Below, in pieces: positions 20,369 through 30,143 of a stretch of DNA of 64,000 nucleotides (the first letter of the stretch is position 1; the number at the start of each line of letters is the position of its first letter). A model generated the notes under the pieces. That model was not told where the DNA came from and did not search any database. It saw nothing but the letters and a program-made list of their open reading frames with translations. A program made the position numbers and the translations under genes. Source of the DNA: an uncultured Lactobacillus sp. (GTDB taxonomy: Bacteria > Bacillota > Bacilli > Lactobacillales > Lactobacillaceae); NCBI GenBank assembly GCA_947565635.1, contig CANOGU010000005.1:1-64000 (forward strand), in the 5' to 3' direction.

Positions 20369-20379
20369 GCATCTTTTTT
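20343..20379 (+). terminator. Possible weak terminator at the infB end
   Basis: AGATGC (20343-20348) pairs with GCATCT (20369-20374) and runs into six T. The 6-bp stem has a 20-base loop that includes the stop codon, so strength is doubtful and rbfA is probably reached by read-through. Confidence 0.35.
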
Positions 20380-20398
20380 CACAAAAAGGAGCTTAATT

Positions 20399-20770
20399 AT
20401 GAAACATAGAATTGGTCGTGTAGAAGGCGAAATTTTACGTGAATTGACAAAGATATTACGTAAAGATATTCGTGATCCACGTTTAAATGATGTCACTATC
20501 ACAGCTGTAGAATGTACAAATGATTTATCATATGCGACTGTTTACTACGGTATGTTGACAGATGATCCAGCAAAGGAAAAAGAAGTAGCTGAAGGACTTG
20601 ATAAAGCAAAAGGTATGATGCGTCACTTGCTTGGTCAAACTTTAACTGTTTACAAGGTTCCTGAGTTGATTTTTAAACGTGATACTTCTGTTGCTTATGG
20701 TTCTAAGATTGATAAGTTAATTAATCAAGTCAAGAAGCAAGATCAAGAACGCGAGAATAAAAATAAATAA
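20399..20770 (+). CDS. rbfA: 30S ribosome-binding factor A
   Basis: 123 residues, standard length. Cold-adaptation factor for 16S rRNA 5'-end maturation. Signature RVEGEILRELTKILRKDIRDPR at the N-terminus and the YATVYYG strand. AAAGGAG RBS 7 bases before the ATG. Last gene of the rimP-nusA-infB operon, closed by a terminator. Confidence 0.96.
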   Translation: MKHRIGRVEGEILRELTKILRKDIRDPRLNDVTITAVECTNDLSYATVYYGMLTDDPAKEKEVAEGLDKAKGMMRHLLGQTLTVYKVPELIFKRDTSVAYGSKIDKLINQVKKQDQERENKNK

Positions 20771-20777
20771 ATGAAAG

Positions 20778-20804
20778 AGACGCCGAAAGGCGTCTTTTAT
20801 TTTG
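20778..20804 (+). terminator. Terminator after rbfA
   Basis: AGACGCC/GGCGTCT stem with a GAAA tetraloop, then TTTTATTTT. Confidence 0.9.
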
Positions 20805-20815
20805 GAGATTAAATA

Positions 20816-21709
20816 ATGCTAAATGGAATTGTAGTAGTAAATAAGCCACGCGGAGTAACCAGTAGTGACTGTGTTTATAAATTACGAAAAATTTTACAAA
20901 TTAGAAAAATTGGACATGCAGGTACACTGGATCCAGAAGTAAATGGGGTATTACCGATTGCAATTGGCCAAGCCACAAAGCTAATTGAATTGATGCATGA
21001 AAAACCAAAGTCATATATTGGAAGTGGAATGTTTGGTAAAGCAACCGATAGCTATGATTTAGATGGAACAACCACTGCAGAAGAAAAGATAGTTACTCCA
21101 TTTACAAGTGATGAAATTATTAGTGGAATGAAAAAACTTACTGGAAAGATTGATCAAGTTCCTCCAATATATTCTGCGGTCCGTGTTAATGGTAAAAGAC
21201 TTTATGAATATGCTCGAGAAAATATCCCAGTAGAACGTCCGAAAAGAAAAGTAAACATTTATAGTTATGAATTAACTCAAGATCCAGAATATGATCCACT
21301 AGAAAAAACTGAAAGTTTTAATTTTGCTATTCGCTGTTCTAAAGGAACCTATGTACGATCCCTAGTAAATGATTTGGGAGAGGAATTGGGAGTTCCAGCT
21401 GTAATGACCAGTCTTACTAGAACTAGCAGTTCAGGTTTTGATTTAAGTCAAGCGGTAGATCTAGAAACTATTGAAAAAGAAATAGATTATCCTGAAAAAT
21501 GGCTTCAACCAATTGATAGCTTTTTCGTAGATTTACCCCAACTTCAAATATCACCAGATCAATTTAAAAGAGTTTCAAATGGAGCAAGCATTAAATTGAA
21601 TACCACTTATGCCAAGGTAGCTTTGGTTTATAATGGACATATAAAAGCTATTTATCAACGACAAGGTAAAATTTATCGTCCTGAAATGATGCTTTTAAAA
21701 AATGAATAG
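20816..21709 (+). CDS. truB: tRNA pseudouridine(55) synthase
   Basis: 297 residues. Makes pseudouridine 55 in the T-loop of tRNAs. GIVVVNKPRGVTSSD at the start and the catalytic Asp in GHAGTLDPEVNGVLPIAIG (about residue 40) are diagnostic; the PUA-like C-terminus is present. RBS GGAGA. Forms a pair with ribF, 12 bases apart. Confidence 0.96.
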   Translation: MLNGIVVVNKPRGVTSSDCVYKLRKILQIRKIGHAGTLDPEVNGVLPIAIGQATKLIELMHEKPKSYIGSGMFGKATDSYDLDGTTTAEEKIVTPFTSDEIISGMKKLTGKIDQVPPIYSAVRVNGKRLYEYARENIPVERPKRKVNIYSYELTQDPEYDPLEKTESFNFAIRCSKGTYVRSLVNDLGEELGVPAVMTSLTRTSSSGFDLSQAVDLETIEKEIDYPEKWLQPIDSFFVDLPQLQISPDQFKRVSNGASIKLNTTYAKVALVYNGHIKAIYQRQGKIYRPEMMLLKNE

Positions 21710-21721
21710 TGAGAGTAAAAA

Positions 21722-22660
21722 ATGAAAGTAATAACCTTAGATTATCCTATTTCTGCACCTATCACGACTAAAAAGGTAATCTTAACGCTAGGTTTTTTTG
21801 ATGGGGTGCATATTGGACATCAAAAACTCATTAAAGATGCTAAGCTAATAGCAGAACAAAAGCACTTACCATTAATGGTAATGACTTTTGATAAACATCC
21901 TAAAGAAATTTATAAAAACGATCATAAATTTGTCTATTTAGAAACTGAGCAAGAAAAAGAGCGTAAAATGGAGAAGCTGGGAGTAGATTACTTAGTAATT
22001 ATTAAATTTACTAAAGAATTTAGCCAGCTTTCGCCTCAAGATTTTGTTGATCAGGTGGTAATGAAACTCAAAGCTGATACAGTAGTCGTTGGTTTTGATT
22101 ATACTTATGGCCCCAAAGATATTGCTAATGTAGAAAATCTACCTAAATTTGCTAAAGATAGATTTAAAATTGTAGTGGAGCCAAAACAAGCAATAGATAA
22201 AATAAAAGTGGGATCTACTTATATTAGAAAAGCTATTCAGCATGGAAATGTTGAACTAGCAGCTGAGTTACTTGGCCAGCCTTATGAAACTTCTGGCATT
22301 ATTGTTCACGGATTCAGACGTGGACATAAAATTGGCTTTCCAACTGCTAATCTTGAAATTTCTGGCTCTAAAGTTTTACCAGCTGAGGGAGTTTATGCAA
22401 CTAGAGCAAAGGTAAATGGAAAATGGCATGATGCTATGACTAGCGTTGGCTATAATGAAACTTTCAAAACAAATCATGGTTTGACAATTGAAACTAATAT
22501 TTTTGATTTTGATGAAGAAGCCTATGGTAAGCCACTAACTTTAGCCTGGTACAAGTTTATCCGTAAAAATAAAAAGTTTTCTGGTATAGAAGAACTTTCA
22601 CATCAATTAGATCAGGATAAGCGTGATATTAAACAATATTTTTATAAATTGAAAAACTAA
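21722..22660 (+). CDS. ribF: Bifunctional riboflavin kinase / FAD synthetase
   Basis: 312 residues. Makes FMN from riboflavin and then FAD. The N-terminal nucleotidyltransferase has LGFFDGVHIGHQKL (HxGH) and the C-terminal flavokinase has HGFRRGHKIGFPTANLE. Normal size and order after truB. Confidence 0.96.
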   Translation: MKVITLDYPISAPITTKKVILTLGFFDGVHIGHQKLIKDAKLIAEQKHLPLMVMTFDKHPKEIYKNDHKFVYLETEQEKERKMEKLGVDYLVIIKFTKEFSQLSPQDFVDQVVMKLKADTVVVGFDYTYGPKDIANVENLPKFAKDRFKIVVEPKQAIDKIKVGSTYIRKAIQHGNVELAAELLGQPYETSGIIVHGFRRGHKIGFPTANLEISGSKVLPAEGVYATRAKVNGKWHDAMTSVGYNETFKTNHGLTIETNIFDFDEEAYGKPLTLAWYKFIRKNKKFSGIEELSHQLDQDKRDIKQYFYKLKN

Positions 22661-22668
22661 TTTTAGGG

Positions 22669-22697
22669 TTACTTTTATATAATCTATGTGATAGAAT
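22669..22697 (+). promoter_or_regulatory. Promoter of the ABC-F leader
   Basis: TTACTT (22669-22674), 17-base spacer, extended -10 TGA-TAGAAT (22689-22697). Predicted start near 22704, about 215 nt before the ABC-F start codon. Confidence 0.6.
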
Positions 22698-22741
22698 ATT
22701 TCTATCAATTGAAATTTAATATTTGAAAGAAGGTTACGCCG

Positions 22742-22753
22742 TTGCGTTTTTAA
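22742..22753 (+). CDS. Three-codon leader peptide ORF (uORF)
   Basis: TTG CGT TTT TAA, encoding Met-Arg-Phe. AAGAAGG at 22727-22733 is eight bases upstream, an ideal Shine-Dalgarno distance. Its last codon and stop form the base of the first long stem of the leader, so a ribosome held here would break that stem. Very short uORFs of this type are known before antibiotic-resistance ABC-F genes in Listeria and Bacillus. Confidence 0.55.
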   Translation: MRF

Positions 22754-22902
22754 TCTTGCAAAATAGCATAGTTGAATTTTAATAATTATTTTCTTTTATA
22801 AGGACAACTGTGCACTTTTGACAAGATTAAACGTAGATGGGGATCTTCTTTTTTTGCTTAACTAGGAGAAAGTCTACACTTGTCAAAAGTGTAGGCTTTT
22901 TT
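22749..22902 (+). promoter_or_regulatory. Ribosome-mediated transcription attenuator of the ABC-F gene
   Basis: Three mutually exclusive pairings are visible. (1) Sensor stem: 22749-22758 with 22822-22831, continuing with 22759-22763/22816-22820 and 22766-22774/22805-22813. (2) Antiterminator: 22813-22825 pairs perfectly over 13 bp with 22879-22891. (3) Terminator: 22871-22881 with 22887-22897 followed by six T (22897-22902). A ribosome stalled on the uORF at 22742-22753 would open stem 1, free the antiterminator strand and prevent terminator formation. Confidence 0.7.
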
Positions 22903-22917
22903 CGTGAGGTGATTAAT

Positions 22918-24429
22918 ATGAGTAATATTAATATTTCAAATCTTTCTTTTAGATATCAAGATAGCTCAGATAATATATTTAATAATTTAAATTTAGACTT
23001 GGATAGTAGTTGGAAATTAGGTTTAGTAGGAAGAAATGGAAGGGGAAAGACAACCTTCTTAAATCTTTTACGAGGTAATTTAAGGGGAACAGGAAAGATA
23101 CAAGCTAAACTTGAATTTAACTATTTTCCACTTACTGTTAATAATCAGGATCAATTAACTTTATATGCGCTGCAAGAACAAGTTTCATTTGAACAGTGGG
23201 AGCTTGAACGTGAATTAAATTTAATGAAAGTTGATCCTGAACTTATTTGGCAGCCTTTTAATTCTTTAAGTGGTGGAGAACAGACTAAGATTTTGTTGGC
23301 ACTATCCTTCATTAATAAAAATAGTTTTCCTTTAATTGATGAGCCCACCAATCATTTAGATGAAGACTCCAGAATGCAGGTTATAGCTTATTTACAACAA
23401 CATTCTAATGGCTACATTGTGGTGAGTCACGATCGTGCTTTCTTAAATCAAGTAACAAACCATATCTTAGCAATTGAAAATACCGAAATTCATTTGTATC
23501 AGGGAAATTTTGCCAGTTATGAAGATACAAAGACAAAGCGAGATAAGTTTAATCAAGATAAGAATGAAAAACTTCAAGGTCAAATTAGAAGTTTGAACGA
23601 AAGTAGAAAGCGAGTAAAAGGATATTCTCTTCAATCAGAAAACAATAAAAAAGCAAGTGCTCATAAAAATGAAATCCATGCATTCATTAATAAAGGTTTC
23701 TTTAGTCATAAAGCGGCTAAAATAATGAAAAGATCGAAGAATCTTGAAAGAAGAATGGATAAGAATATTCAAGATAAAAAAGGCTTAATGACAAATATTG
23801 AGTCTATTTCTGAATTAGAAATGAACTTTCATCCCAACTATCATGGAACTCTATTAGAAGCGCAGCATTTAGATCTTACAGTCCAAAATAAGAAATTGTT
23901 TGAAGATTTAAATTTAACTATTAAAAATCATGGGATTGTAGCTCTAGAAGGAAAAAATGGATCTGGAAAGTCTACATTTTTGAAAAATATTTTAAAACCA
24001 GATAAAAATGTGATTTCTAAAGGAAAGCTTGATATTGTTAATGGCTTAAAGATATCATATTTACCACAAAATTTTATTGAATATTCTGGTACTTTATCTC
24101 AGTTTGCAGAAAAAGAAAAAATATCTTATGAAAATCTATTAAATATTCTTAGAAAAATGGGTTTTCCGAGAGAAAGCTTTGTCACAAAAATTGAAGAAAT
24201 GAGTATGGGACAGCAAAAAAGAGTGGCGATTGCCAAATCATTGGTAGAAGAAGCAGATATATATTTATGGGATGAGCCAGCTAATTATTTAGATGTGTTT
24301 AACCAGGATCAGTTAATTAACATGTTAAGAAAAGAACAACCGGCAATGCTATTAATTGAACATGATAAGTATTTTATTAGTCAGGTTACAGATAAACGAA
24401 TAAAATTAGGAGATGTAAAAGCTAAATAA
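22918..24429 (+). CDS. ABC-F ribosomal protection protein, Lsa-like
   Basis: 503 residues from ATG 22918 (GTGAGGTG upstream); the longer frame starting in the terminator hairpin is rejected. Two ABC domains without membrane segments. First site GRNGRGKTT (38-46), LSGGE (about 118), Walker B with LIDEPTNHLDE and SHD switch; second GKNGSGKST (about 345), degenerate signature MSMGQ, WDEPANYLD and EHD. The N-terminus resembles the Lsa group, which displace lincosamides, streptogramin A and pleuromutilins from the ribosome. Substrate range is inferred. The attenuator leader supports drug-inducible expression. Sixteen bases separate it from a GyrI-like gene. Confidence 0.85.
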   Translation: MSNINISNLSFRYQDSSDNIFNNLNLDLDSSWKLGLVGRNGRGKTTFLNLLRGNLRGTGKIQAKLEFNYFPLTVNNQDQLTLYALQEQVSFEQWELERELNLMKVDPELIWQPFNSLSGGEQTKILLALSFINKNSFPLIDEPTNHLDEDSRMQVIAYLQQHSNGYIVVSHDRAFLNQVTNHILAIENTEIHLYQGNFASYEDTKTKRDKFNQDKNEKLQGQIRSLNESRKRVKGYSLQSENNKKASAHKNEIHAFINKGFFSHKAAKIMKRSKNLERRMDKNIQDKKGLMTNIESISELEMNFHPNYHGTLLEAQHLDLTVQNKKLFEDLNLTIKNHGIVALEGKNGSGKSTFLKNILKPDKNVISKGKLDIVNGLKISYLPQNFIEYSGTLSQFAEKEKISYENLLNILRKMGFPRESFVTKIEEMSMGQQKRVAIAKSLVEEADIYLWDEPANYLDVFNQDQLINMLRKEQPAMLLIEHDKYFISQVTDKRIKLGDVKAK

Positions 24430-24444
24430 TTAAAGGAGAAAAAA

Positions 24445-25071
24445 TTGGTATTTGACTATAAAAAAGAATATAAAGATTTATATTTTCCAAAAAAGAAGCC
24501 TGAATTAATAACTATTACTGAAATGAACTATCTAGCAGTTTCAGGAAGCGGGGATCCAAATAAAGAAGATGGAACATATAAAAATGCTCTAGAAATGCTG
24601 TATAGTGTCGCTTATACCATTAAAATGAGTAAAAAAGGAGAACACAAAATCCTAGGTTATTTTGATTTTGTTGTTCCACCTCTTGAAGGTCTCTGGTGGA
24701 TGAGGGATGATTCAAAAATCGACTACTCTCATAAAGAAAACTTTTCTTGGATTTCAATGATTCGTTTACCCGACTTTGTTACTCCTAAAGAGTTGGATTG
24801 GGCAGTTAAAACTGCTAGTGAAAAGAAGAAAAAAGATTTCTCGAAAGTAAAATTTTTTAAATATAACGAAGGACTATGTGTCCAGCAAATGCATATTGGT
24901 AGTTATGATGACGAACCGACGACAATTGAAAATATGCATAAATTTGTTAAGTCAGAAAATTATCAAATTGATATAAAAAATCCACGCTATCATCATGAAA
25001 TATATTTAAGTGATCCGCGAAGAACTAGAGTAGATCGTGTAAGAACTGTAATCAGACTACCGATTAAATAA
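24445..25071 (+). CDS. GyrI-like small-molecule-binding domain protein
   Basis: 208 residues from a TTG behind AAAGGAG. Resembles the GyrI/SbmC-like (AraC effector-binding) family: NYLAVSGSGDPN near the start, LEGLWWM, YNEGLCVQQMHIGSYDDEP with the conserved Glu-rich pocket strand, and a YHHEIYLSDPRR end. No DNA-binding domain. Such stand-alone proteins bind or degrade hydrophobic drugs or cyclopropane-containing compounds in some species; role here is inferred from being in one operon with an ABC-F gene and ending at a shared terminator. Confidence 0.75.
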   Translation: MVFDYKKEYKDLYFPKKKPELITITEMNYLAVSGSGDPNKEDGTYKNALEMLYSVAYTIKMSKKGEHKILGYFDFVVPPLEGLWWMRDDSKIDYSHKENFSWISMIRLPDFVTPKELDWAVKTASEKKKKDFSKVKFFKYNEGLCVQQMHIGSYDDEPTTIENMHKFVKSENYQIDIKNPRYHHEIYLSDPRRTRVDRVRTVIRLPIK

Positions 25072-25077
25072 ATTTGA

Positions 25078-25103
25078 GCAAGTACTAAGTACTTGCTTTT
25101 TTT
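25078..25103 (+). terminator. Terminator of the ABC-F operon
   Basis: GCAAGTAC/GTACTTGC stem, TAA loop, seven T. Confidence 0.9.
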
Positions 25104-25121
25104 GTTAAAAATCAAATTGAT

Positions 25122-25148
25122 TTAGCACTCTACTTGAACAATTGCTAA
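25122..25148 (+). promoter_or_regulatory. CIRCE element 1 (HrcA operator)
   Basis: TTAGCACTC-N9-AATTGCTAA; left arm perfect, right arm 7 of 9 to the consensus GAGTGCTAA. Overlaps the -35 of the hrcA promoter. Confidence 0.85.
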
Positions 25149-25161
25149 AGTATGGTATTAT
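25134..25161 (+). promoter_or_regulatory. hrcA-grpE-dnaK promoter
   Basis: TTGAAC (25134-25139), 16-base spacer, extended -10 TGG-TATTAT (25153-25161), lying between two CIRCE elements. Confidence 0.75.
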
Positions 25162-25169
25162 ATAAATTG

Positions 25170-25196
25170 TTAGCACAGAAGAAAGAAGAGTGCTAA
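25170..25196 (+). promoter_or_regulatory. CIRCE element 2 (HrcA operator)
   Basis: TTAGCACAG-N9-GAGTGCTAA; right arm perfect, left arm 7 of 9. Covers the region just after the transcription start. Confidence 0.9.
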
Positions 25197-25212
25197 TGAT
25201 GGGGGCGAGAAA

Positions 25213-26271
25213 ATGTTGACTGAACGGCAAGAACTTATTTTAAAGACTATTATTATGGACTTTACTCAGACACATGAGCCAGTAGGTTCCAAGACCGTGA
25301 TGAATCAACTGCCTGTCAAGGTCTCCAGTGCAACGGTTCGAAATGAAATGGCGGTTTTGGAAGAGAAAGGGCTACTTGAAAAGACACACTCTTCAAGTGG
25401 ACGAATTCCTTCTACTGCTGGCTATCGATACTATTTGGATCATTTAATTAATCCAGTAAAAATACCAGCGTCTGTCTATAATCAAATTGTTTACCAGTTA
25501 GACCAACCCTTTCAACAAGTTAATGAAATTGTGCAGGAAGCTGCGAAGATTTTATCTGATTTGACTAACTATACAGCTTTTGCAGCAGGACCTGAAACCC
25601 ATTCGGTAAAAGTTACGGGTTTTAGAATTGTTCCTCTATCTAGTCATCAAGTGATGGCCATTTTAGTCACTGATGATGGTAATGTAAAGAATCAAATTTA
25701 TACTTTGCCTCATCACACTAACGGGGAAGAAATTGAAAAAGCTGTTCGATTGATTAATGATCAATTAGTTGGAAAATCACTTAGTTCAATTAATGAAGTA
25801 TTACTCAAGCGAATTGCTGATCATCTTATTGCTCGAGGATCTGCACCGGAAATATTAGATCTCTTACAAGATGTCATTAAAGATGCGGCTAGTGAGCAAA
25901 TGTATGTTTATGGTCAAATTAATCTTTTGAGTAATTATGAAAATGATGATTTAACCAAGATAAAATCACTTTATAAGTTAATTGATCAAAATGATGCACT
26001 TTCAAGTTTAATTGGTTTTAATCCTGAAGATGAACTGAAAAATGATTCTAGTTCTAAAGTTCAGGTTAAATTAGGTTCAGAATTACCATCTGATTTACTT
26101 GAAAATTATAGCTTATTAACTGCACAATATAGTGTTGGAAAATATGGTAAAGGAACAATTGCACTACTAGGGCCAACAAACATGCCATACTCGCAGATGA
26201 TCGGATTACTCGAGTATTTTAGGAATGAACTAGCAAAGAAATTGTTAGATTATTATGGTAGATTTAAGTAA
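25213..26271 (+). CDS. hrcA: Heat-inducible transcription repressor HrcA
   Basis: 352 residues. Binds CIRCE and represses the chaperone operons; GroEL feeds back on its activity. N-terminal winged helix [16 protein letters not shown]...PVGSKT and the [31 protein letters not shown] recognition region are clear. ATG 25213 and the adjacent TTG are both possible; the RBS is GGGGGCGAG. First gene of the operon it controls. Confidence 0.97.
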   Translation: MLTERQELILKTIIMDFTQTHEPVGSKTVMNQLPVKVSSATVRNEMAVLEEKGLLEKTHSSSGRIPSTAGYRYYLDHLINPVKIPASVYNQIVYQLDQPFQQVNEIVQEAAKILSDLTNYTAFAAGPETHSVKVTGFRIVPLSSHQVMAILVTDDGNVKNQIYTLPHHTNGEEIEKAVRLINDQLVGKSLSSINEVLLKRIADHLIARGSAPEILDLLQDVIKDAASEQMYVYGQINLLSNYENDDLTKIKSLYKLIDQNDALSSLIGFNPEDELKNDSSSKVQVKLGSELPSDLLENYSLLTAQYSVGKYGKGTIALLGPTNMPYSQMIGLLEYFRNELAKKLLDYYGRFK

Positions 26272-26282
26272 GGAGGTTAGCT

Positions 26283-26861
26283 GTGAGTAAAGAAGAGTTT
26301 CCGCATGAAAAAGATTTAAAGGACGAGGTGACCCCAGATAAGGCACCAAAAAAAGATCCAAAAGCAGCTCCGAAAGAGGAAGTTAAGGAAAATCCAGTAG
26401 AGAATTATGAAAAAGAAATTGCTGAATTAACTGCTAGAAATAAGGATCTTGAAGATAAATACTTACGTAGTGAAGCTGAGATTCAAAATATGCAAGCGCG
26501 CTATGCAAAAGAACGTGCTCAGTTAATAAAATATGAGTCTCAAAGCCTAGCTAAAGAAGTTTTGCCAGCAATGGATAACTTGGAGCGAGCATTAGCTGTT
26601 AAAGCCGATGATGAAGCTGCTAAGCAACTCCAAAAGGGCGTTCAGATGACTCTTGATTCATTAGTTAAATCGATGAAAGATCAAGGAATTACTGAAATTA
26701 AAGCTGAGGGTAAAACTTTTGATCCTTCTCTTCATCAAGCTGTTCAAACTGTAGCAGCAGAAAATGATGAACAAAAAGATCGCGTAGTTAAAGTTTTACA
26801 AAAAGGATATCAATATAAAGATAGAACATTAAGACCAGCAATGGTTGTAGTGGCTCAATAA
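26283..26861 (+). CDS. grpE: Nucleotide exchange factor GrpE
   Basis: 192 residues from GTG 26283 behind AGGAGG. Opens the DnaK nucleotide pocket. An acidic/lysine-rich N-terminal tail precedes a long coiled coil (about 40-95) and the beta-wing domain with [11 protein letters not shown] and [13 protein letters not shown]. Twelve bases after hrcA. Confidence 0.97.
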   Translation: MSKEEFPHEKDLKDEVTPDKAPKKDPKAAPKEEVKENPVENYEKEIAELTARNKDLEDKYLRSEAEIQNMQARYAKERAQLIKYESQSLAKEVLPAMDNLERALAVKADDEAAKQLQKGVQMTLDSLVKSMKDQGITEIKAEGKTFDPSLHQAVQTVAAENDEQKDRVVKVLQKGYQYKDRTLRPAMVVVAQ

Positions 26862-26878
26862 GAAAGGAAGTTCCATAT

Positions 26879-28753
26879 ATGTCAAAAGTTATTGGTATTG
26901 ACTTAGGTACGACTAACTCTGCTGTTGCCGTACTTGAAGGTAAAGAACCTAAAATTATTACTAACCCAGAAGGTAACCGTACAACTCCTTCTGTAGTTGC
27001 TTTTAAAAATGGTGAAATTCAAGTTGGAGAAGTAGCTAAGCGTCAAGCAATCACTAACCCTAACACTATTGTTTCAATCAAGAGTCATATGGGTGAAGAA
27101 GGCTACAAAGTTAAAGTTGGCGATAAGGAATACACTCCACAAGAAATTTCAGCTTTCATTTTGCAATACATTAAGAAGTTCTCTGAAGACTATTTGGGTG
27201 AAAAGGTAACTGACGCAGTTATTACTGTTCCTGCTTATTTCAATGACGCACAACGTCAAGCTACTAAAGATGCTGGTAAAATTGCTGGCTTAAATGTTCA
27301 AAGAATTATCAATGAACCAACTGCTTCAGCTTTAGCATATGGTCTTGATAAAGATGAAAATGATGAAAAAGTATTAGTATACGATCTTGGTGGTGGTACT
27401 TTCGATGTTTCGATCTTGCAATTAGGTGATGGAGTCTTCCAAGTATTATCAACTAATGGTGATACTCACCTTGGTGGTGACGACTTTGACCAAAGAATTA
27501 TGGATTGGTTAATCCAAAACTTTAAGGAAGAAAATGGTGTTGACTTATCTAACGATAAGATGGCACTACAACGTTTAAAGGATGCTGCAGAAAAGGCTAA
27601 GAAAGACTTATCTGGTGTTTCCTCAACTCACATTTCACTTCCATTCATTTCTGCTGGAGAAGCTGGTCCACTTCACCTTGAAGCTGATTTGACTCGTGCT
27701 AAGTTTGATGAATTAACTGATGATTTAGTTCAAAAGACTAAGGTAGCATTTGACAATGCTTTAAGTGATGCAGGTTTGACTGTAAATGATATTGACAAAG
27801 TTATTTTAAACGGTGGTTCAACTCGTATTCCTGCAGTTCAAAAGGCTGTTAAGGATTGGGCTGGAAAAGAACCAGATCACTCAATTAACCCTGATGAAGC
27901 TGTTGCTTTAGGTGCAGCAATTCAAGGTGGTGTTATCTCAGGTGATGTTAAGGACATTGTTTTACTTGATGTTACTCCATTATCACTTGGTATTGAAACT
28001 ATGGGTGGTGTCTTCACTAAGTTAATTGACAGAAACACTACTATTCCAACTTCAAAGAGCCAAATCTTTTCAACTGCAGCTGATAACCAACCAGCAGTAG
28101 ATGTTCATGTTTTACAAGGTGAACGTCCAATGGCCGCTGATGACAAGACCTTGGGACGCTTTGAATTAACTGATATTCCACCAGCACCACGTGGCGTTCC
28201 ACAAATTCAAGTTACTTTTGATATCGATAAGAACGGTATTGTAAACGTATCTGCTAAGGATATGGGTACTGGTAAGGAACAAAAGATTACCATTAAGAGT
28301 TCTTCTGGTTTATCAGATGAAGAAATCAAGAAGATGCAAAAGGATGCTGAAGAGCATGCTGAAGAAGATAAAAAGCGTAAAGAAGAAGTTGATTTACGTA
28401 ACGAAGTAGATCAATTAATCTTTACTACTGAAAAGACTTTAAAGGAAACTGAGGGTAAAGTTCCTGAAACTGAAACTAAGAATGTTCAAGATGCTTTAGA
28501 TGCTTTGAAGAAGGCTCAAAAAGACAACAACTTGGATGAAATGAAAGAAAAGAAAGAAGCTTTATCAAAGGCTGCTCAAGATTTAGCTGTTAAGCTTTAC
28601 CAACAAAATGGTGGTGCTCAAGGTGCAGCTGGTCAAGCTGGCCCTCAAGGCCCACAAAATGGTGGTCAACCAAACAATGATAATGGCTCAGACAACGGTC
28701 AAGGTGGTTCAACTGTTGATGGAGACTTTCATAAGGTAGACCCTGATAAGTAA
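26879..28753 (+). CDS. dnaK: Chaperone protein DnaK (Hsp70)
   Basis: 624 residues. ATPase chaperone. [17 protein letters not shown] at the N-terminus, [13 protein letters not shown], and the substrate domain from about 390, then a lid ending in a Gly/Gln/Asn-rich tail and acidic end typical of lactobacilli. Strong RBS AGAAAGGAAG. Followed by an intrinsic terminator before dnaJ. Confidence 0.99.
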   Translation: MSKVIGIDLGTTNSAVAVLEGKEPKIITNPEGNRTTPSVVAFKNGEIQVGEVAKRQAITNPNTIVSIKSHMGEEGYKVKVGDKEYTPQEISAFILQYIKKFSEDYLGEKVTDAVITVPAYFNDAQRQATKDAGKIAGLNVQRIINEPTASALAYGLDKDENDEKVLVYDLGGGTFDVSILQLGDGVFQVLSTNGDTHLGGDDFDQRIMDWLIQNFKEENGVDLSNDKMALQRLKDAAEKAKKDLSGVSSTHISLPFISAGEAGPLHLEADLTRAKFDELTDDLVQKTKVAFDNALSDAGLTVNDIDKVILNGGSTRIPAVQKAVKDWAGKEPDHSINPDEAVALGAAIQGGVISGDVKDIVLLDVTPLSLGIETMGGVFTKLIDRNTTIPTSKSQIFSTAADNQPAVDVHVLQGERPMAADDKTLGRFELTDIPPAPRGVPQIQVTFDIDKNGIVNVSAKDMGTGKEQKITIKSSSGLSDEEIKKMQKDAEEHAEEDKKRKEEVDLRNEVDQLIFTTEKTLKETEGKVPETETKNVQDALDALKKAQKDNNLDEMKEKKEALSKAAQDLAVKLYQQNGGAQGAAGQAGPQGPQNGGQPNNDNGSDNGQGGSTVDGDFHKVDPDK

Positions 28754-28776
28754 AAAGTTTTATAATTAAATCAAAC

Positions 28777-28810
28777 AAGAAAAGAACTGCGTGATTGTAG
28801 TTCTTTTCTT
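28777..28810 (+). terminator. Terminator between dnaK and dnaJ
   Basis: 12-bp stem 28777-28788 / 28799-28810 with a U-rich 3' arm. Probably partial, letting some transcripts continue to dnaJ and lowering DnaJ relative to DnaK. Confidence 0.7.
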
Positions 28811-28832
28811 TTATGAATAAAGGAGTTTTCAG

Positions 28833-29999
28833 ATGGCACAACGTGATTATTATGATGTGCTGGGTGTTGATAAAAATGCTAGTGAAAGTGAAATTAGTAA
28901 GGCATATCGTAAACTAGCAAAAAAATATCACCCAGACTTAAACCATGAACCTGGTGCTGAAGAAAAATACAAGGAAGTAAATGAAGCATATGAGGTTCTC
29001 CATGATAAACAGAAAAGAGCTCAGTATGACCAATTTGGCCAAGCAGGTGTAAATGGTCAAGGTGGCTTTGGTGGTCAAGGCTTTGGCGGTTTTGGCGGCC
29101 AAGGTGGATACTCATCTCAAGGCTTTGGTGATTTTGGCGATATTTTCGGTGATATCTTTGGTTCAGCATTTGGCGGAGGCAGAAGTCGTGTAGATCCAAC
29201 TGCACCGCAAAAAGGTCAAGATTTAGATTATACAATGACGATTGACTTTATGGATGCAATCAAGGGTAAAAAGACCGATATTACCTATACTAGAAGTGAA
29301 GTTTGTCCTACTTGTGACGGCTCTGGTGCTGAAAAAGGTACTCATCCAATTACGTGTGATAAATGTCATGGAAGTGGGGTAATGACGGTAACTCGTCAAA
29401 CACCACTCGGTGTTATTCAACAACAAACTACTTGTGACAAGTGCGGAGGACGCGGAACAATTATTGAACATCCATGTCAAACTTGCCATGGTCAGGGCAC
29501 CGTCGACAAAAAGCAGACTCTTCAAGTTACTGTTCCAGCTGGTATTGATAATGGACAACAGATTCGTTTAAGTGGTCAAGGCGAAGCTGGAAAAAATGGT
29601 GGTCCTTACGGTGACTTGTACATTGTATTTAGAGTTAAACCAAGCAAAGAATTTAGAAGAAATGGTACAACTATCTATACTGAAGCTCCAATTTCATTTG
29701 CTCAAGCAGCTTTAGGAGATAAAATTCGTGTAAATACAGTTCATGGTCCAGTTGATTTAACTATTCCGGCAGGAACTCAACCTAATACTAACTTTAAATT
29801 ACGTGGTCAAGGTGTACCAAAGATAAATGGTACAGGCAATGGAGACCAAGAAGTAACAGTTAAAGTAGTTATTCCAAAGAAGATAAATGATAAGCAGAAG
29901 GAAGCTTTGGTTGATTACGTTAAAGCTGGTGGCGGTAATATTTCCCCACAAGAAAAGAATTTCTTCGAACGTTTAAAAGATAAGTTAAACGGAGAATAA
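28833..29999 (+). CDS. dnaJ: Chaperone protein DnaJ (Hsp40)
   Basis: 388 residues. J domain with HPD (about 33-35), Gly/Phe-rich linker (about 70-115), four CxxCxGxG-type zinc motifs ([32 protein letters not shown]) and the C-terminal beta domains. Stimulates DnaK ATPase. AAAGGAG RBS. Confidence 0.99.
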   Translation: MAQRDYYDVLGVDKNASESEISKAYRKLAKKYHPDLNHEPGAEEKYKEVNEAYEVLHDKQKRAQYDQFGQAGVNGQGGFGGQGFGGFGGQGGYSSQGFGDFGDIFGDIFGSAFGGGRSRVDPTAPQKGQDLDYTMTIDFMDAIKGKKTDITYTRSEVCPTCDGSGAEKGTHPITCDKCHGSGVMTVTRQTPLGVIQQQTTCDKCGGRGTIIEHPCQTCHGQGTVDKKQTLQVTVPAGIDNGQQIRLSGQGEAGKNGGPYGDLYIVFRVKPSKEFRRNGTTIYTEAPISFAQAALGDKIRVNTVHGPVDLTIPAGTQPNTNFKLRGQGVPKINGTGNGDQEVTVKVVIPKKINDKQKEALVDYVKAGGGNISPQEKNFFERLKDKLNGE

Positions 30000-30004
30000 A
30001 AGTG

Positions 30005-30049
30005 AAAACGTATATCTCTATAAGTCTTGAGGTATGCGTTTTATTATTT
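30005..30049 (+). terminator. Terminator of the heat-shock operon
   Basis: 14-bp stem 30005-30018 / 30029-30042 (two G-U pairs) with the T-rich 3' arm and tail TTATTATTT. Confidence 0.75.
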
Positions 30050-30110
30050 GTAATAAATAATTACTTCAATAAAAATGTTGCATTAAGAATTTTATCTAGT
30101 CGTAGGCCTT

Positions 30111-30119
30111 TGATATAAT
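30111..30119 (+). promoter_or_regulatory. lepA promoter (extended -10)
   Basis: TGA-TATAAT, 25 bases before the lepA start; the -35 position reads TTTATC. Confidence 0.55.
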
Positions 30120-30143
30120 TAATAAAGCGAAAAGGGTGAGAAC

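Noticed and set aside
22837..22917. 27-codon N-terminal extension of the ABC-F protein
   Set aside because: Runs through the leader terminator; the ATG at 22918 has the RBS and begins the conserved domain.
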